Shown piece by piece: positions 12,984-25,105 of a stretch of 64,000 nucleotides of DNA; the stretch's first letter is position 1, and the number at the start of each line of letters is the position of its first letter. A program made the translations under genes and the position numbers. The notes under the pieces were generated by a model. That model searched no databases. It was not told the origin of the DNA and saw only the letters and a program-made list of their open reading frames with translations. The DNA is from Margaritifera margaritifera. Lineage: Eukaryota; Mollusca; Bivalvia; Unionida; Margaritiferidae. The DNA is taken from contig JAQPZY010001011.1 in the NCBI GenBank assembly GCA_029931535.1, forward strand, positions 310,001-374,000, read 5' to 3'.

Positions 12984-13187
12984 CCGTCCATACTCGCGTA
13001 AAAGCTGGGTCCAAATGCAAACAACATAGACCCTGATCTGCCGTCGCATAATGTGCCAGCAGATCATGGTCTGTGTTGTCTGTTCTACTGATTAGTCCTT
13101 ACCAACTGCATAGATCCAGATCTGCCGGCACATTATGCGCTGGCAGATCTGGGTCTATGCAGTTTGCTTATACACAAGTATAGACAG
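12984..13187. mobile_element. double-palindrome MITE, copy 1
   Basis: Flanked by TA on both sides (12982-12983, 13188-13189). The ends CCGTCCATACTCGCGTAAAAG and CTTATACACAAGTATAGACAG form a diverged terminal inverted repeat. Inside lie two successive palindromes. One is centred near 13045 (ACATAGACCCTGATCTGCC and its partner AGATCATGGTCTGTGTTG). The other is centred near 13130 (TGCATAGATCCAGATCTGCC and GGCAGATCTGGGTCTATGCA). Related copies lie at 28586-28761, 61060-61159 and 62052-62263. The TA duplications and pogo/Tigger-style TIR suggest mobilisation by a Tc1/mariner-superfamily transposase. Confidence 0.85.
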
Positions 13188-13674
13188 TAATGGTAAGGTA
13201 GCAGTGGGTCAACATCTTGTAAAATTTGATGCTTATAAATGATCTAGTATCTTAGAACATAATACATCCTTCTGCACAACTCTTAAAATAGTTTTGTCTC
13301 ATCTGTCGGGACAAAAACAAGATTTTTGATCAACTCATTTTATTATCGACATAAGAAGTCTTTTTTTATTGGATATTTTATGCATGTAAAACATGTACAT
13401 TCAAGATCACATTACAACCTGTAAATGCAACTAAAAAGTTTCCCAATAATTTTTACCTCATTTACAATGCACACATTATATGTCATTCTCTTGGAGACAG
13501 TCAGCCAAGGGCAATTTAAATTTTAGCTAAGATTTAAAATAACAAGATTCCATCTTGATCTCAACATTACCGATTTACTGACTTCAAATATGGAATGCAG
13601 CATTATTAACTCTCTCAAATAATTTGCACACCCAAAGTAACAAATTTGTTGCCTAGGCACTAGTTGTAGCTTAC

Positions 13675-13790
13675 CTGCTATATTCCCAGACAGTGTTCAT
13701 ACCTGCGATGTTCCCAGACAGTGTTCATACCTGCCATATTCCCAGACAGTGTTCATACCTGCCATATTCCCAGGCAGTGTTGGCATATTT
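13675..13790. repeat. 28-bp minisatellite, four units
   Basis: Four nearly identical units of CCTGCCATATTCCCAGACAG plus TGTTCATA. Confidence 0.9.
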
Positions 13791-14124
13791 CTGGAACTTG
13801 AAAAGTGTGTTTTGAGGTCCCAGGGGGGGTCAGTGTGCATGACCCAAAAAAAGTAATGCCATTAAATTGAGAGTAAGTTATTTATTTTATAAAAGTGTAT
13901 AGAAAATGACTGGAAATTCAAATTTTATAAAAAATAAAATAACATGTTTTCATGTAAGGGATTTAATACACTTACCAAAAAAAATAGTTGATAGGCTTAG
14001 CATTGTCCAGTACCATCACCACACATACACATGTGCCCACACTCACATAATCACAACACACAGACATTAAATAAATACATATAATATACCAAGTTACTGT
14101 CTTTAGAATCCATTGGACAGTGGA
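13791..14124. other. non-coding stretch next to a hAT remnant
   Basis: Contains GGTCCCAGGGGGGGTCAG and AT-rich DNA. It may be part of the hAT-derived element at 14125-14592, but no TIR was identified. Confidence 0.3.
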
Positions 14125-14592
14125 TTATTTTCTTAATTGGATGCCATCTTTAAAATCCATTGGGCAGTGGAAAATTTTCTTAATTAGATGCAGTCTTTGC
14201 TGCTCACAATAGTTCAGTAGGGGGTTGAAGGTAATGCAAGTTTCATTTGTGTCCATCTTTGTACTAATTAGAGACTGGATTGTACTGTTGTTCAAATTTC
14301 CCTGAAGATCTTGCTGAAATTTTCTCAGCATAGAAAATATTTCTCCATCTGCATTTCTGTGAGGGTGTCAGACATGCTGTGTGGTGTTGCTATGTTGACA
14401 GATGTCATACACCCCAGAATGACTGATGTCGATATGGTGTTTGCAGTGTGTGCAAAAAATAAAATGCTCCCACTTGGTGCTGCATTTCAAAAAGTCAAAC
14501 TCCATCCAGGAGTTCTGAAATTTAGTTTTGTAAGGTGTGGCGTGCTTTGCAGATGGCTCATCCTTCCCTGAATGACAGCTACATTTCAACAT
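14125..14592 (-). pseudogene. hAT transposase remnant: BED finger joined to C-terminal domain
   Basis: On the minus strand, 14592-14368 encodes a BED-type zinc finger: FQNSWMEFDFLK, then FCTHCKHHIDISHSGVYDI and an H-x5-H pair. The catalytic middle is missing. Within about 20 bases, in another frame, comes the hAT C-terminal dimerisation motif (PHRNADGEIFSMLRKFQQDL, then GNLNNSTIQSLISTKM), running to about 14190. The second half is the same family as the fragment at 52205-52460. This is an internally deleted, non-autonomous hAT derivative. Confidence 0.75.
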
Positions 14593-15505
14593 TTTTCCTT
14601 CAAAAATGAATCACACTTGTACACTTTCCTGACTACTGAAATAATCGTGTTTTGCTTTTTATATGTGGACTGAAATCCAAGTTCAAAGAAACATTGCTGT
14701 TGATCATGAACTTGCCAGTAATATTTTTTTTTAAAATGGCTTAAAAATTCTAATTTAAGGCTGTGATGTGTATTATCCTTTGTTCTTCAACACACATCTC
14801 TTTGATTTACCCAACTTCAAATGAAATGGGTTGTTCCACTTAGTATACTTTGCCTATATAAATTAGGCTAACAGGCTCTCCCACAGTAGTCTTCAAAGGA
14901 CTTACATGGTGTCTACTTAGCTATTCTTAGCCATTTAAGTAATCCATGAGATAGTGGTTGCTTATCTCTGACCATCTTACGTTTTAAATGCCTCTATGAT
15001 AATCTATTGTATAAACTGCCCCAAGGATAGTTTTACATTGGCTCTAAGCAGAATATTTTACTGTTTATAAAAACTACATGCTACAGACAAGTATAGAGGT
15101 GGTCAAAAATGCCTCTATTTGTTTTTTTTCTAAGATTACTAAAAATTTTGTTTTTTGAAACACAATGTGTATGGGGGATTTGGAAGTCAAAAATCATGTT
15201 TTTTGCATGGTATGTCATGCTATAGCAGGTATGTTGTAGATGCCAAGCCAAGTGCTATGGGCAGTTTACCACGCATTACAAAATACAAGGACATGTGTTC
15301 CAGACTTGGACTTGGAAATGCTAATTCCAGGGATGCAGTGGATTTTTGCAATTGTATCTCAATGCTCCGTGGCGTCAGCGGATGGGTTCCAGGCTTGCAT
15401 TATTTATCTTAGAGTATTTCATACCATCTCTTGTTATATAGCAGCTTTTGGTAGCATGTGAAGAAATGGTGGTAGCTCCAGATCTTTAGTATGCAGGATG
15501 TACAG
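14593..15505. other. non-coding stretch
   Basis: No splice-consistent exon or repeat structure recognised. Open frames at 15155-15461 have no recognisable domain. Confidence 0.4.
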
Positions 15506-16865
15506 TCTGAGGCTAAATGGGAAGCAATTCAATCAAGCTTTTCCAGGGCTTACACAGTACAAGGCTAAATGGGAAGCAATTCAATCAAGCTTTTCCAGGG
15601 CTTACACAGTACAAGGCTAAATGGGAAGCAATTCAATCAAGCTTTTCCAGGGCTTTTACAGTACAAGGCTAAATGGGAAGCAATTCAATCAAGCTTTTCC
15701 AGGGCTTACACAGTACAAGGCTAAATGAGAAGCAATTCAATCAAGCTTTTCCAGGGCTTACACAGTACAAGGCTAAATGGGAAGCAATTCAATCAAGCTT
15801 TTCCAGGGCTTACACAGTACAAGGCTAAATGGGAAATGATTCAAACAAGCTTTTCCAGGGCTTACACAGTCCAAGGCTAAATGAGAAATGATTCAAACAA
15901 GCTTTTCCAGGGCTTACACTGGCTAAATGGGAAGTGATTCAAACAAGCTTTTCCAGGGCTTACACAGTCCAAGGCTAAATGGAAAACGATTCAAACAAGC
16001 TTTTCCTGGGCTTACACAGTCCAAGGCTAAATGGGGAACGATTCAATCAAGCTTTTCCAGGGCTTACACTGGCTAAATGGGAAGTGATTCAAACAAGCTA
16101 TTCCAGAGCTTACACAGTCCAAGGCTAAATGAGAAGCGATTCAAACAAGCTTTTCCAGGGCTTACACAGTCTAAGGCTAAATGGGGATTCAATCAAGCTT
16201 TTCCAGGGCTTACACTGGCTAAATGAGAAGCGATTCAAACAAGCTTTTCCAGGGCTTACACAGTCCAAGGCTAAATGGGAAGCGATTCAAACAAGCTTTT
16301 CTAGGGCTTACACAGTCCAAGGCTAAATGGAAAGCAATTCAATCAAACTTTTCCAGGGCTTACACAGTCCAAGGCTGAATGGGAAGCAATTCAATCAAGC
16401 TTTTCCAGGGCTTACACAGTCCAAGGCTCAATGGGAAGTGATTCAATCAAGCTTTTCCAGGCTAAATGGGAAGCGATTCAATCAAGCTTTTCCAGGCTAA
16501 ATGGGAAGCGATTTAAACAAGCTATTCCAGGGCTTACACTCGCTAAATGGGAAGTGATTCAATCAAGCTTTTCCAGGCTAAATGGGAAGCAATTCAATCA
16601 AGCTTTTCCAGGGCTTACACAGTCCAAGGCTAAATGGGAAGTGATTTAATCAAGCTTTTCCAGGCTAAATGGGAAATGATTCAATCAAGCTTTTCCAGGG
16701 CTTACACTGGCTAAATGGGAAGCAATTCAATCAAGCTTTTCCAGGGTTCACACAGTCCACGGCTAAATGGGAAGCGATTCAATCAAGCTTTTCCAGGCTA
16801 AATGGGAAGCAATTCAATCAAGCTTTTCCAGGGCTTGTACAGTCCAGGGCTTACACTGACCTTTG
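15506..16865. repeat. 52-bp minisatellite with shortened variants
   Basis: Roughly 28 units. The full unit is 52 bases: AGGCTAAATGGGAAGCAATT, CAATCAAGCTTTTCCAGGGC, TTACACAGTACA. Two deletion variants recur, one of about 43 bases (CTTACACTGGCTAAATGG) and one of about 32 bases (TTTCCAGGCTAAATGGG). The first part is homogeneous full-length units; shortened units accumulate after about 15900. Nearly every unit has a HindIII site (AAGCTT). Confidence 0.95.
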
Positions 16866-18516
16866 AAGCTTTATTGGAGTTGTGACTCGGAGCATTCATG
16901 GCTATAGGTGTTAATCATACATACAGAAAACAGCCACATGCAAGTCTGCCTTGTGGACTCCCAAGCTGATATAGCAAAAGGAAATCCAGATGCAGTAACT
17001 GCAATGAAATCCTTGTAAAAGTACACTGTACCACTCTTGACACAGTGTTAAAGGTGTGGTATTACAAAACACCCACATTTAATTACTGGGATGTATTTTA
17101 AAAGCTATCAAGGTAGCAGGTGCTTTCCAAAACACTAAAGTGGAATGCAAGGGCAACTGTAGACGGTATCTGAGCAACTTCAGCAATATTTTGTCATTTA
17201 GATTTATACAAATCACTCAAAACTATTCAGGCTGTTCACCTGTGTACTTACCTGGTATGTTCACCTGTGTACTTGCCTGGAATGTTCACCTGTGTACTTG
17301 CCTGGAATGTTCACCTGTGTACTTGCCTGATATGTTCAGCCTGCTACAGGAGATCAGAAATTGATAATATGCAGGACATTCTGTGACTAGACAGAAACCT
17401 GGAAAATTAAGTTGGGCCTGAATGGTCAGAGATAAGTAAACAGAGAAGACCATCATCAACAGTGCCAAAGGATGTGTAGGAATCGGTTCATATAATGGTG
17501 TCTCTAATCAGACATGTATGGGAGAATACACATCTTCTATGATTCAAAAGAGTGTGCTGGTTCAACAAGGTAAGATGATGAGAATCACATGAATAATCTT
17601 TTCTGGCATCCACAAGACAAAATGTCAGACCCATTTTATGCCAACTCACACCAGAAATATTAGTCAGCATATCAAAATGTATGCAGAGTACTCTGACCAC
17701 TTGTGATGTACAGCAAATTATGATTTTGGCTGTAGACACTTGTCAAAGTAAAATGGGGCACTCTGAAGATGGCACAGTCCAAATCCATTTTCTATTCAGC
17801 AATCCGTAGAGCAGATCTAAATACATTTACAGAAATGACGGGAAGCAGGACAAAAAGTAGAACTGGACAAGGCATAACAATGTAAATGTTAACATCAATA
17901 ATGAGTTTGTAATCCATTGTACGAAAATTCTTGTCAAAATTAGGAAATTCTACCAAGTCATCCAGTAGGACCTGTGCCAACTGCTTTCTTAATGATAGCA
18001 CAATGAGGAAAAAAACAAAAGTAGAACTGAGTGACTGGCTGTAAGAGTTAGCTGTCAGAGTACTGACTGGCTGTAAGAGTTGGCTGTCACAGTACTGACC
18101 TTCCAGACAATGACGAGGTTTTTTCTGTTTATATTCAGACATGCATTGGTTGCAACACAATCAAGGGATTGAAGAAGGTACACCTCATTTGGTGCTTTTG
18201 ATGTTCACTACATGAAGAATCTGATGAAGGGTTTGACTCTGCTAACAATGTAGTTTAAGTTTTAATAACTATGATAATCCTAATACTGAATAGGAAGGAA
18301 AAAGATAACCCCAATCAAACTTTACACGTCTAGATGCAAGGAAGATTAAGTCAAGTCATAGCTGTTCGTGCAGTTCCAAGATGGAACAAGTTCCTAAATT
18401 TGTGTGCAAACAAAGTGAACTTAGTCAAGCTTCTTTATATTTGCAGAGTTAAAAAATACACCACAGCAACAAGTATTCTCTACTGATTGCTGGAGGTTTC
18501 ACAAAGATCGAAGATA
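16866..18516. other. non-coding stretch with a 25-bp repeat
   Basis: Between 17228 and 17340 there are four copies of TGTTCACCTGTGTACTTGCC plus TGGAA. The rest has no recognised element. Minus-strand frames at 17488-17739 and 17792-18160 show no domain and no convincing splice pair. Confidence 0.5.
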
Positions 18517-19977
18517 CCAGGATGACCTCTTCCTCGATAACTCGTGCACAACAGGGTCCAAAAACATAGACCGCACTATAAGTGAGGACGCGAGTTACCA
18601 AGGGACCTAATAAAAAAATTAAGGGATGCCATCCCCGCTGGACATCAAGAAAACCACGGGTGGGGGGTAACCGGGTTGTTTAATGGCTGAATACTCGTTT
18701 TATAATTGCATTGGGAATAATTGTCAATAAAGAGCTTTTTTCTAATGTAGTTGTTCGCTCAAGATACCCAACTGGAGAAAGATCGTTGACAACATTAATC
18801 CAAGCGGTTTCAACAACACGTGTAAGCGAATACATTGTGTATTAAGTCACTACTTTTTGTTGTTGTTGGTTCACAAGATTACTTTTTTTACAAAAACTAG
18901 GGACATATATTTCGCGAAACATATAACGTCGAAACTTGATTTATTTATTGTTTTATTAATAAAATATGGAGACCATGATTTAATCGCAAGTAATTATGAA
19001 ACATTTTCTCATCCCTGAGGAAATCTCCGAGTGTCAATTTCGAAATTTTAAGTTCACTACAAACTCTGGAACTCGCTTCTCCCTAATGAACCGTATCTGT
19101 GAAACAAAGCTTTTTATTCACCAAGTACTTATTTCGCTTGGTTGCCTTACTATCTTTGATCACATTTGTGAATGAGTAGGCTAATTTAAGGTACTTTAAT
19201 TATATTGCTTACATAATAATATTTATAACAGTGTTCGATTGGTCAATTGAAATGAGTTGACCTGACACACAACCGTGACCGCTAGCTCTTGCACAGGTAG
19301 GATTTGCACGCCCTTTAACTTTTCTTTTATTCCACCCCCTTTATTTGATTTGATACAAAAGACGTAATTAACGTGATAATACAAAGCAGGCCTGCTTTTA
19401 ATTGAGTGTAACAACAAAAAATACTTCCACAAGTCGGAGATTAAAAAAAAGGTCGGCACTTAATTAGGTTCTCACGAAATGCTCGCTGTAATAGCTGTGA
19501 CAGCTGAATATTTTTCACGTCTGAATACAAGAGGGCATATTGCATTTATGATGATTACACTGAACCCGAATTAAAAGATATAACTAAAACACAAATTTCA
19601 TTTGACAAAATTTATTTAACTGGTAGACATTAGTGAAATATTCATTGATCGAAATTTCGTTGAATATTGTTGTTTACAGTGTACTGAGAATGTTGGTAGG
19701 AAAGGATATTGAACAAAATATATGACTTCTTATTAAAAGTTTAGAATTTCAGGATGTTGATTAAAATTTCTGGGTACTAACCACAGTTTTTGACGATAAA
19801 ACAAGTGATATATCAAGGTTGCATTTACCAATTTTGATTGCAATTTTTTTCACGTTGAACAAATAGGGGCCAATGTTTTTGGCATTTTCTAGGAGAAAAA
19901 AAAAGGGATCCAAACCTGACCCCATGTTATAAGCAGGTTCGCAGGTTATTAGGGCACGAGTTATCGAGGGAGTGGTG
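18517..19977. mobile_element. 1.46-kb TIR element, TA target duplication
   Basis: A left end containing CCTCGATAACTCGTGC (near 18531) is mirrored by GCACGAGTTATCGAGG (near 19955). TA flanks both proposed ends (18515-18516 and 19978-19979). The outermost left bases align poorly with the right end, so that boundary is uncertain by a few bases. The end resembles those of pogo/Tigger-like elements elsewhere in the window. No transposase remnant was recognised inside. Confidence 0.65.
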
Positions 19978-20299
19978 TACTTCTTGTAGAATGACTAGAG
20001 GACATTCAAGACCTGTGAAATCAAAATGGAAGCAGACAATTGGACAATTAGTTTTTCTTTTGAAAATTTCAATGTTATTAAAAATAAATATTTTGCTGTG
20101 AGTGAAAATTTCACAAAAATTGGATGAAAAGTAAAGAAATGATAACTGTGAATTTGTAAATGTTATATATAAAAAAACTACCTATGTGACTAACCAGGCT
20201 GCCTCAGAGTCCGCTAAACAAGCTGAACACTTAAGATTCTCTTCTGCAATAATTGAGATTTGTCAGAGGTCCATCTGAACTTCAAAAACTATACCATCA

Positions 20300-20835
20300 T
20301 TTATTTCCATGGGTCTCAATTTTCGTGGTTTTGAAGAGAAAAAAAACATTTTGGTGGGTACTTAAATTTGTGGTTTTGCCTGTCAAAGTTTCCACATTAT
20401 ATGTATTTAATATCTTGGATTAACCTTAACAAAATGCCTTAAATAAATAATATAAAAGAACAAAACTATGAGAACAAATGACGGTCGCTTCAATGGTTAA
20501 AAAAGTACTCTCACCTGTACGAGTGCAAATCAAACACCTGTCAAGATAAATCACTTACAATCAACAAAAGGAGCTGACATGCCAACAACACTAAGCTTCT
20601 AATTGGATGCTACAGTACATGTGTATGATCTCTTCCTTAAAACACTGTCCATACAGTTGCACCATTAATTACTTTCTGACGACCATGGTGTTAACACGGT
20701 GGCTTAAGAGTGGTAAAAAACAGCTTAGATCCCTGTCAGTTTGGATAATGTCAACCGTTCCACATGTGAACCAAACACATGACCAGCAGCCCCTTGTTCA
20801 ATGCAATTAGCAAGCAGTGTCAACATTTGATGTAT
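20300..20835 (+). repeat. dispersed repeat of about 540 bp, copy 1
   Basis: Matches the reverse complement of 44070-44630 over its whole length. Shared blocks include TACTTAAATTTGTGGTTTTG, AAAGAACAAAACTATG, GGTCGCTTCAATGGTTAAAA, TGGCTTAAGAGT and CTTAGATCCCTGTCAG, ending near CCACATGTGAACCAAACA. It is non-coding and of unknown class; the ends contain CGTGGTTTT-like sequence that also appears near 23240-23345. Confidence 0.8.
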
Positions 20836-21411
20836 TCAGAGCCCATCAAACTAAATTGAAAAACAATAGAATCACTCCTTTGTTTGGGCTTGCCTCAAGT
20901 ACGAACCAACTTCAACCACTGAGACTTTACTTAAAACGTCATCAATGAAGCCAACTGATGCTGAATGGGTAATTGCGGCTCACATGATAATGCGTGAAAG
21001 ACTTAACTATCTGTGGCTTTGAGAATACTGGACATGTTTAATTCCACAGATTCAGGATTATTTACCTGACAAACATTTGTGTGTACCAGCCAACTTGAGT
21101 GATGCGATGTTGATTCAGTGGTTTTGTCCAAAAATCAGTGAAGTGTGAAGTTCAATATTCAACTGTATTTAGTGTATATACACAGTGTTTCATTAGTAAT
21201 TGTGCTTCAAGCAATAGTTTTAGTATGTTACAGTCATGTTGTTCATTGGGATTAAGCATGCATGGATAAAATGAGACGTGCTTCACGAGGATTAAAATTT
21301 TTCTACTACAGTTTCACTTGAATCGATTTGAGTAAGTATTAAATCTAATTTTTATTTATAGTATCATTTCATATTCTTTCTTTCATTTTCAGTAATAACA
21401 GTATTTGAATA
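20836..21411. other. non-coding stretch
   Basis: No exon, TIR or tandem structure recognised. Confidence 0.4.
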
Positions 21412-22971
21412 CCGTATATACTCGCTTATAAGTAGATGTTTTTTACTTAAAATTCAATTAATGCAGAGTAGGGGTTGTCTTATAAGCGCGAAATTAAAAA
21501 AAATATAAATCTTGGGGTAATGTTGGAAACTCTAGATGTTTGAAGTACATACAAATACTGTCAATTCATATATTTTTACGTTTTCATGCCACTATTCCTA
21601 TGCAGTAATGCATATATTCTATGCACTGTGTTGATCCATTTCATGACGGTATTCATTACACAATACATGTATCTACAGTTATTTGGATTTTAATAATTTT
21701 AAAATATTACCGGTATTACCGGTAAATTAAATACTACCTACCGCAAAATGAAGTATCCGTTAATGTTTACCGTGGGCGTTTACTAGTAAGTATATTGCTT
21801 CCATTTTCGTGCAAGTCCGAACAACCTGTATTTAATATTTGTGTTTTGCTGTATAAAGACTGTGCTTGGTGCAATAAAAGTTAAATTTAATTTTTATTTT
21901 CCTTTTCCACAAGTCAGATTTTCCACATTATCTGCCAGTGGACGTGGGCCAATAAGCCTTTGGCTTGTAAAGGGACTCGCTTTGTTTTTAAGTTGACAAT
22001 CCTTTTGATCTAGCCGCCAATCTAATACTTGTTCAGTGCCAAGTAGAGTTCTACAACTTCCTGTGCATGTACTTTGACCTTAATCTCTTTGCTTGTAAAG
22101 GCACCACACTCTTTGTTTTCCCACATGACAACCCTTTGATCAAGCCGCAAGTATGATACTTGTTTAGTGCCAAGTAACAGAGGGTGGTTATTTGAACTCC
22201 CTGTGATCTTGCCACACAATTGACATGTGTTCAGTTGCATCCTTTAATAGATTTCTGACTTTATGATCAAAGTGTTACTTACAGAGCCCAAGCTCAGTCT
22301 CTGCATAAGCACACGCATATGACAGTAAAGCCGAGGAATCAGAGTCGGACGAGATTTACGATGACTAGACGACGACGATTTACAATGACTAGACGTCAAT
22401 GTAGGATTTCAGAACTTTATCAGACAATGAGGATTAATTCTTGGACTTTGTACCAGATGACATTAGATAGTGACATTTATAGGATACCGTGAATCACAAA
22501 AAAGTGGACTTAACTTTCATTGTTTATTTGTACAACGTGTAGAATTAACATATTATGGGATATTGTGAATCGGATCATTCTGAACTTCTATTTTTATACT
22601 GGTATGTGACCTATAATTGAATTTGTGGATTTATCATATAAATGGATTTAAAATGTCAAGTATTATGGATTTCAATGGACTTAATTACACAAAGATGGAC
22701 AAAATGTAAGTTGTCAATTTATTTGTGACATATTTCACTCAATAATATAATTGTATTTTACACTGGTTTTGTCTTTATTTTTCTTAACTATTGGCTTGTT
22801 TATATTTCCAAAGTGCATTTCTGACTCACTAAGAAGTCACCCCTTCAGACGGATCTGACTTGCAAAATACACCCCGACTTATAGGAGGGTCAAAGAGAAA
22901 TTCACTTTTTGCAGCCCTAAAAAGGGGGGGTCGACTTATAGTCGAGTCGACTTATAATGGAGTATAGACGG
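21412..22971. mobile_element. 1.56-kb TIR element, TA target duplication
   Basis: The left end CCGTATATACTCGCTTATAA is mirrored by TTATAATGGAGTATAGACGG. TA lies directly outside both ends (21410-21411, 22972-22973). The right subterminal region has stacked GTCGACTTATA motifs. Inside, two diverged copies of a roughly 100-base block (near 21965-22050 and 22090-22180) share CTTGTAAAGG, CTTTGTTTT, CCTTTGAT and AGTGCCAAGTA. There is no intact transposase. The same TIR type borders the small MITEs at 12984, 28586 and 62052, so this could be a longer relative. Confidence 0.8.
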
Positions 22972-23879
22972 TACCTTGTAATTTTTCTCATTTCCCTCTA
23001 TCCTTACTTATCTCACAACATATCAATTTAAGGCAGTGAGTGGAAATTATGGCTACCATATAGATATGTGTGCATTGAAACAATATAAAATGTTTTATAG
23101 TTCTTTTTTTAAAAGGGTGAAAATAAAACAGACGTGTACAAGCCAATATTTTTAACCAGATTACAGAAATATTGTTGATTTATCAAATAGCTTTGTTGAT
23201 CTCTAGAAATGAAACACAGTATAAAAAAGGGGAGGGGACTTCTATATCATATGTGGCTAATTTTTCGTTGGGTTTTTAAATTTGTGGTTCAGGGCAACAA
23301 CAAAATCCACAAAAATTGGTACCCCACGAAAATGTATGATACTACAGTAAGCAAATGACTGATAGATGGTGATACTTAAGTGGAGTCTGGGGATTCATCA
23401 TTGCAACAGGTGCAGATGTCTGAGTGAACATAACGTCTGAATGACAAAACATAAAAAAATTGAAGGAAACTTCTAAAACATAAATTTTATTATATTTGAC
23501 AAATTAAACTTGAAGACATTGAACCACTCTTTTAAGTATATTTCATATTGCACAACTGGATCCAGCTTGTAATTCATTCACCTCTTTAGGCTCCACTCCA
23601 GATTTTCGTACTTTTGCATAGGTTTCAAAATTTAAAAACAAAAGGTATTCCACTGATTCCCCCCCCCCCTCCGTAATCCTTGTTATTAAAAAAGGAATGT
23701 GTTAATCTTAAGGAATATTTAAAGAACCTACATTTTCATTTTGAATCCTCAATGATAGGGGTTAATTATGGTTTGAGAATACATAGCAAGACCTTACTTT
23801 TGATGTGCATCTTGCAGAAGATTGCTAGCTCTGCATGGCTATTTGTACTTTCTTAACTTCAAAAAGGTAAATTATTTAA
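22972..23879. other. non-coding stretch with CCCACGAAAATG repeat end
   Basis: 23240-23345 (AAATTTGTGGTTCAGGGC to CCCCACGAAAATGTATGA) shares its end sequence with the dispersed repeat at 20300-20835 and 44070-44630 and may be a small relative. A poly-C tract lies near 23660. Confidence 0.4.
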
Positions 23880-24480
23880 CAAGGCCTGGGCCTGTATGTC
23901 GAGTACACGATCTAAGCAGTCATAAAATGTGACCTTAACAACAAGGTAAAAAGCTAGAGCAAGCATATTGCGGAATGATTCATCCAATGTATGAACAAAA
24001 TTAATCATGGAGTTTAGGAAACTAACGGTAATCTTGACCCCAAATTCAAAGGCCTTAGAGTACATGTTGCAGGATAAATTGTCTTAGGTTGTTAATGATT
24101 CATCCAAATATAAAGAAAATCCATCAGGAGGTTTAGGAAATGTAAGTAAATAAAAAAACTTTATCCAAACCTTAACACAAATTTTCTATGACTGTAACCA
24201 TAACCCCAAGATCAAAGGGGTGACGGAGCGTGTTGTAAAATGAATTGTCTTAGCTTCATCATGATTTATACCAAATATAAAGAAAATCAATCAAGTTGTT
24301 TAGAAAATATTAGCAAATGAAAAGACTTTAATCATATCCTTAATGCAAATTTTCTCTGTGTCCTTGACCCCAAGATAAATGGGGCGAGCAAGCATGTAAC
24401 TGAGTGAATTGTTTTGGCTTCATAATTCATGTCAAGAATGATGAGAATCTATGAATGGGTTTAGGAAATATAACACAAAC
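23880..24480. repeat. decayed tandem array
   Basis: Three to four diverged units contain variants of AATGATTCATCCAAATATAA, AGAAAATCCATCAGGAGG and TTTAGGAAATGTAAG, then a segment with CTTGACCCCAAGATCAAAGG. Period is roughly 150-190 bases. Non-coding. Confidence 0.6.
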
Positions 24481-25071
24481 CATAACTGTTGACCACGACA
24501 ACAGCACTGTTGCTGCCTTTGAAAAAGTGACTGCTATGTCTCACTTCCCACCAATGTGGGCTCGACAAAAGTAAGCTAATAACCTTTTTAAGTTTTTTTA
24601 ATACTTTAAAATTTCATAAGCTTGCTTTAAGAAAATAGTAATGCCAACACAAGGAAAAATTCATTTCTGTGTCTCAAAAACTGGCAAAGTTAGTGCACTT
24701 TGTGCTGTTTTCAAGTATATTTCGTGTGCACACAGAAGAAGCTATTTTCATCAGCTTTCTGCTTCGGACAGCACACGGTTTTCCTAATAATGATCAAAAA
24801 TAAATCTCAATCCAAGTAGGTGAAATACATGAAAGTGAAAGGTAATTTTCTCTCAATTTTACAAGTTGTAAAGTCAACAACTTTGCCATGTGCCTTCTCC
24901 CCTCTTTCAGCAGTGCCTCTAGAACCTGAAGCAGAGTCTCAATGTATGAATGGGCATGGAGTCAACACCATGATGGTAGGGGAGGCAACTCTAAAACAGT
25001 CCTTGACAACAAGGAAGGATAAATCTGAAAAAAGGATAAATATTGCAATATTATTATTATTACATGTATTA

Positions 25072-25105
<34 letters not shown>

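Noticed and set aside
15506..16865. CRISPR-like array
   Set aside because: The units are contiguous with no unique spacers and vary by deletion. It is a minisatellite in eukaryotic DNA.
17792..18160. Minus-strand frame of 122 codons
   Set aside because: No domain. A pyrimidine-rich stretch inside it looks like an acceptor, but no matching donor or homologue was recognised.
20186..20280. Minus-strand segment between an acceptor-like TTCAG and a GTTAGT
   Set aside because: All three frames contain stops.
24905..24985. Plus-strand exon-like segment after CCCCTCTTTCAG
   Set aside because: A good acceptor but no partner exon, no homology and a weak donor.
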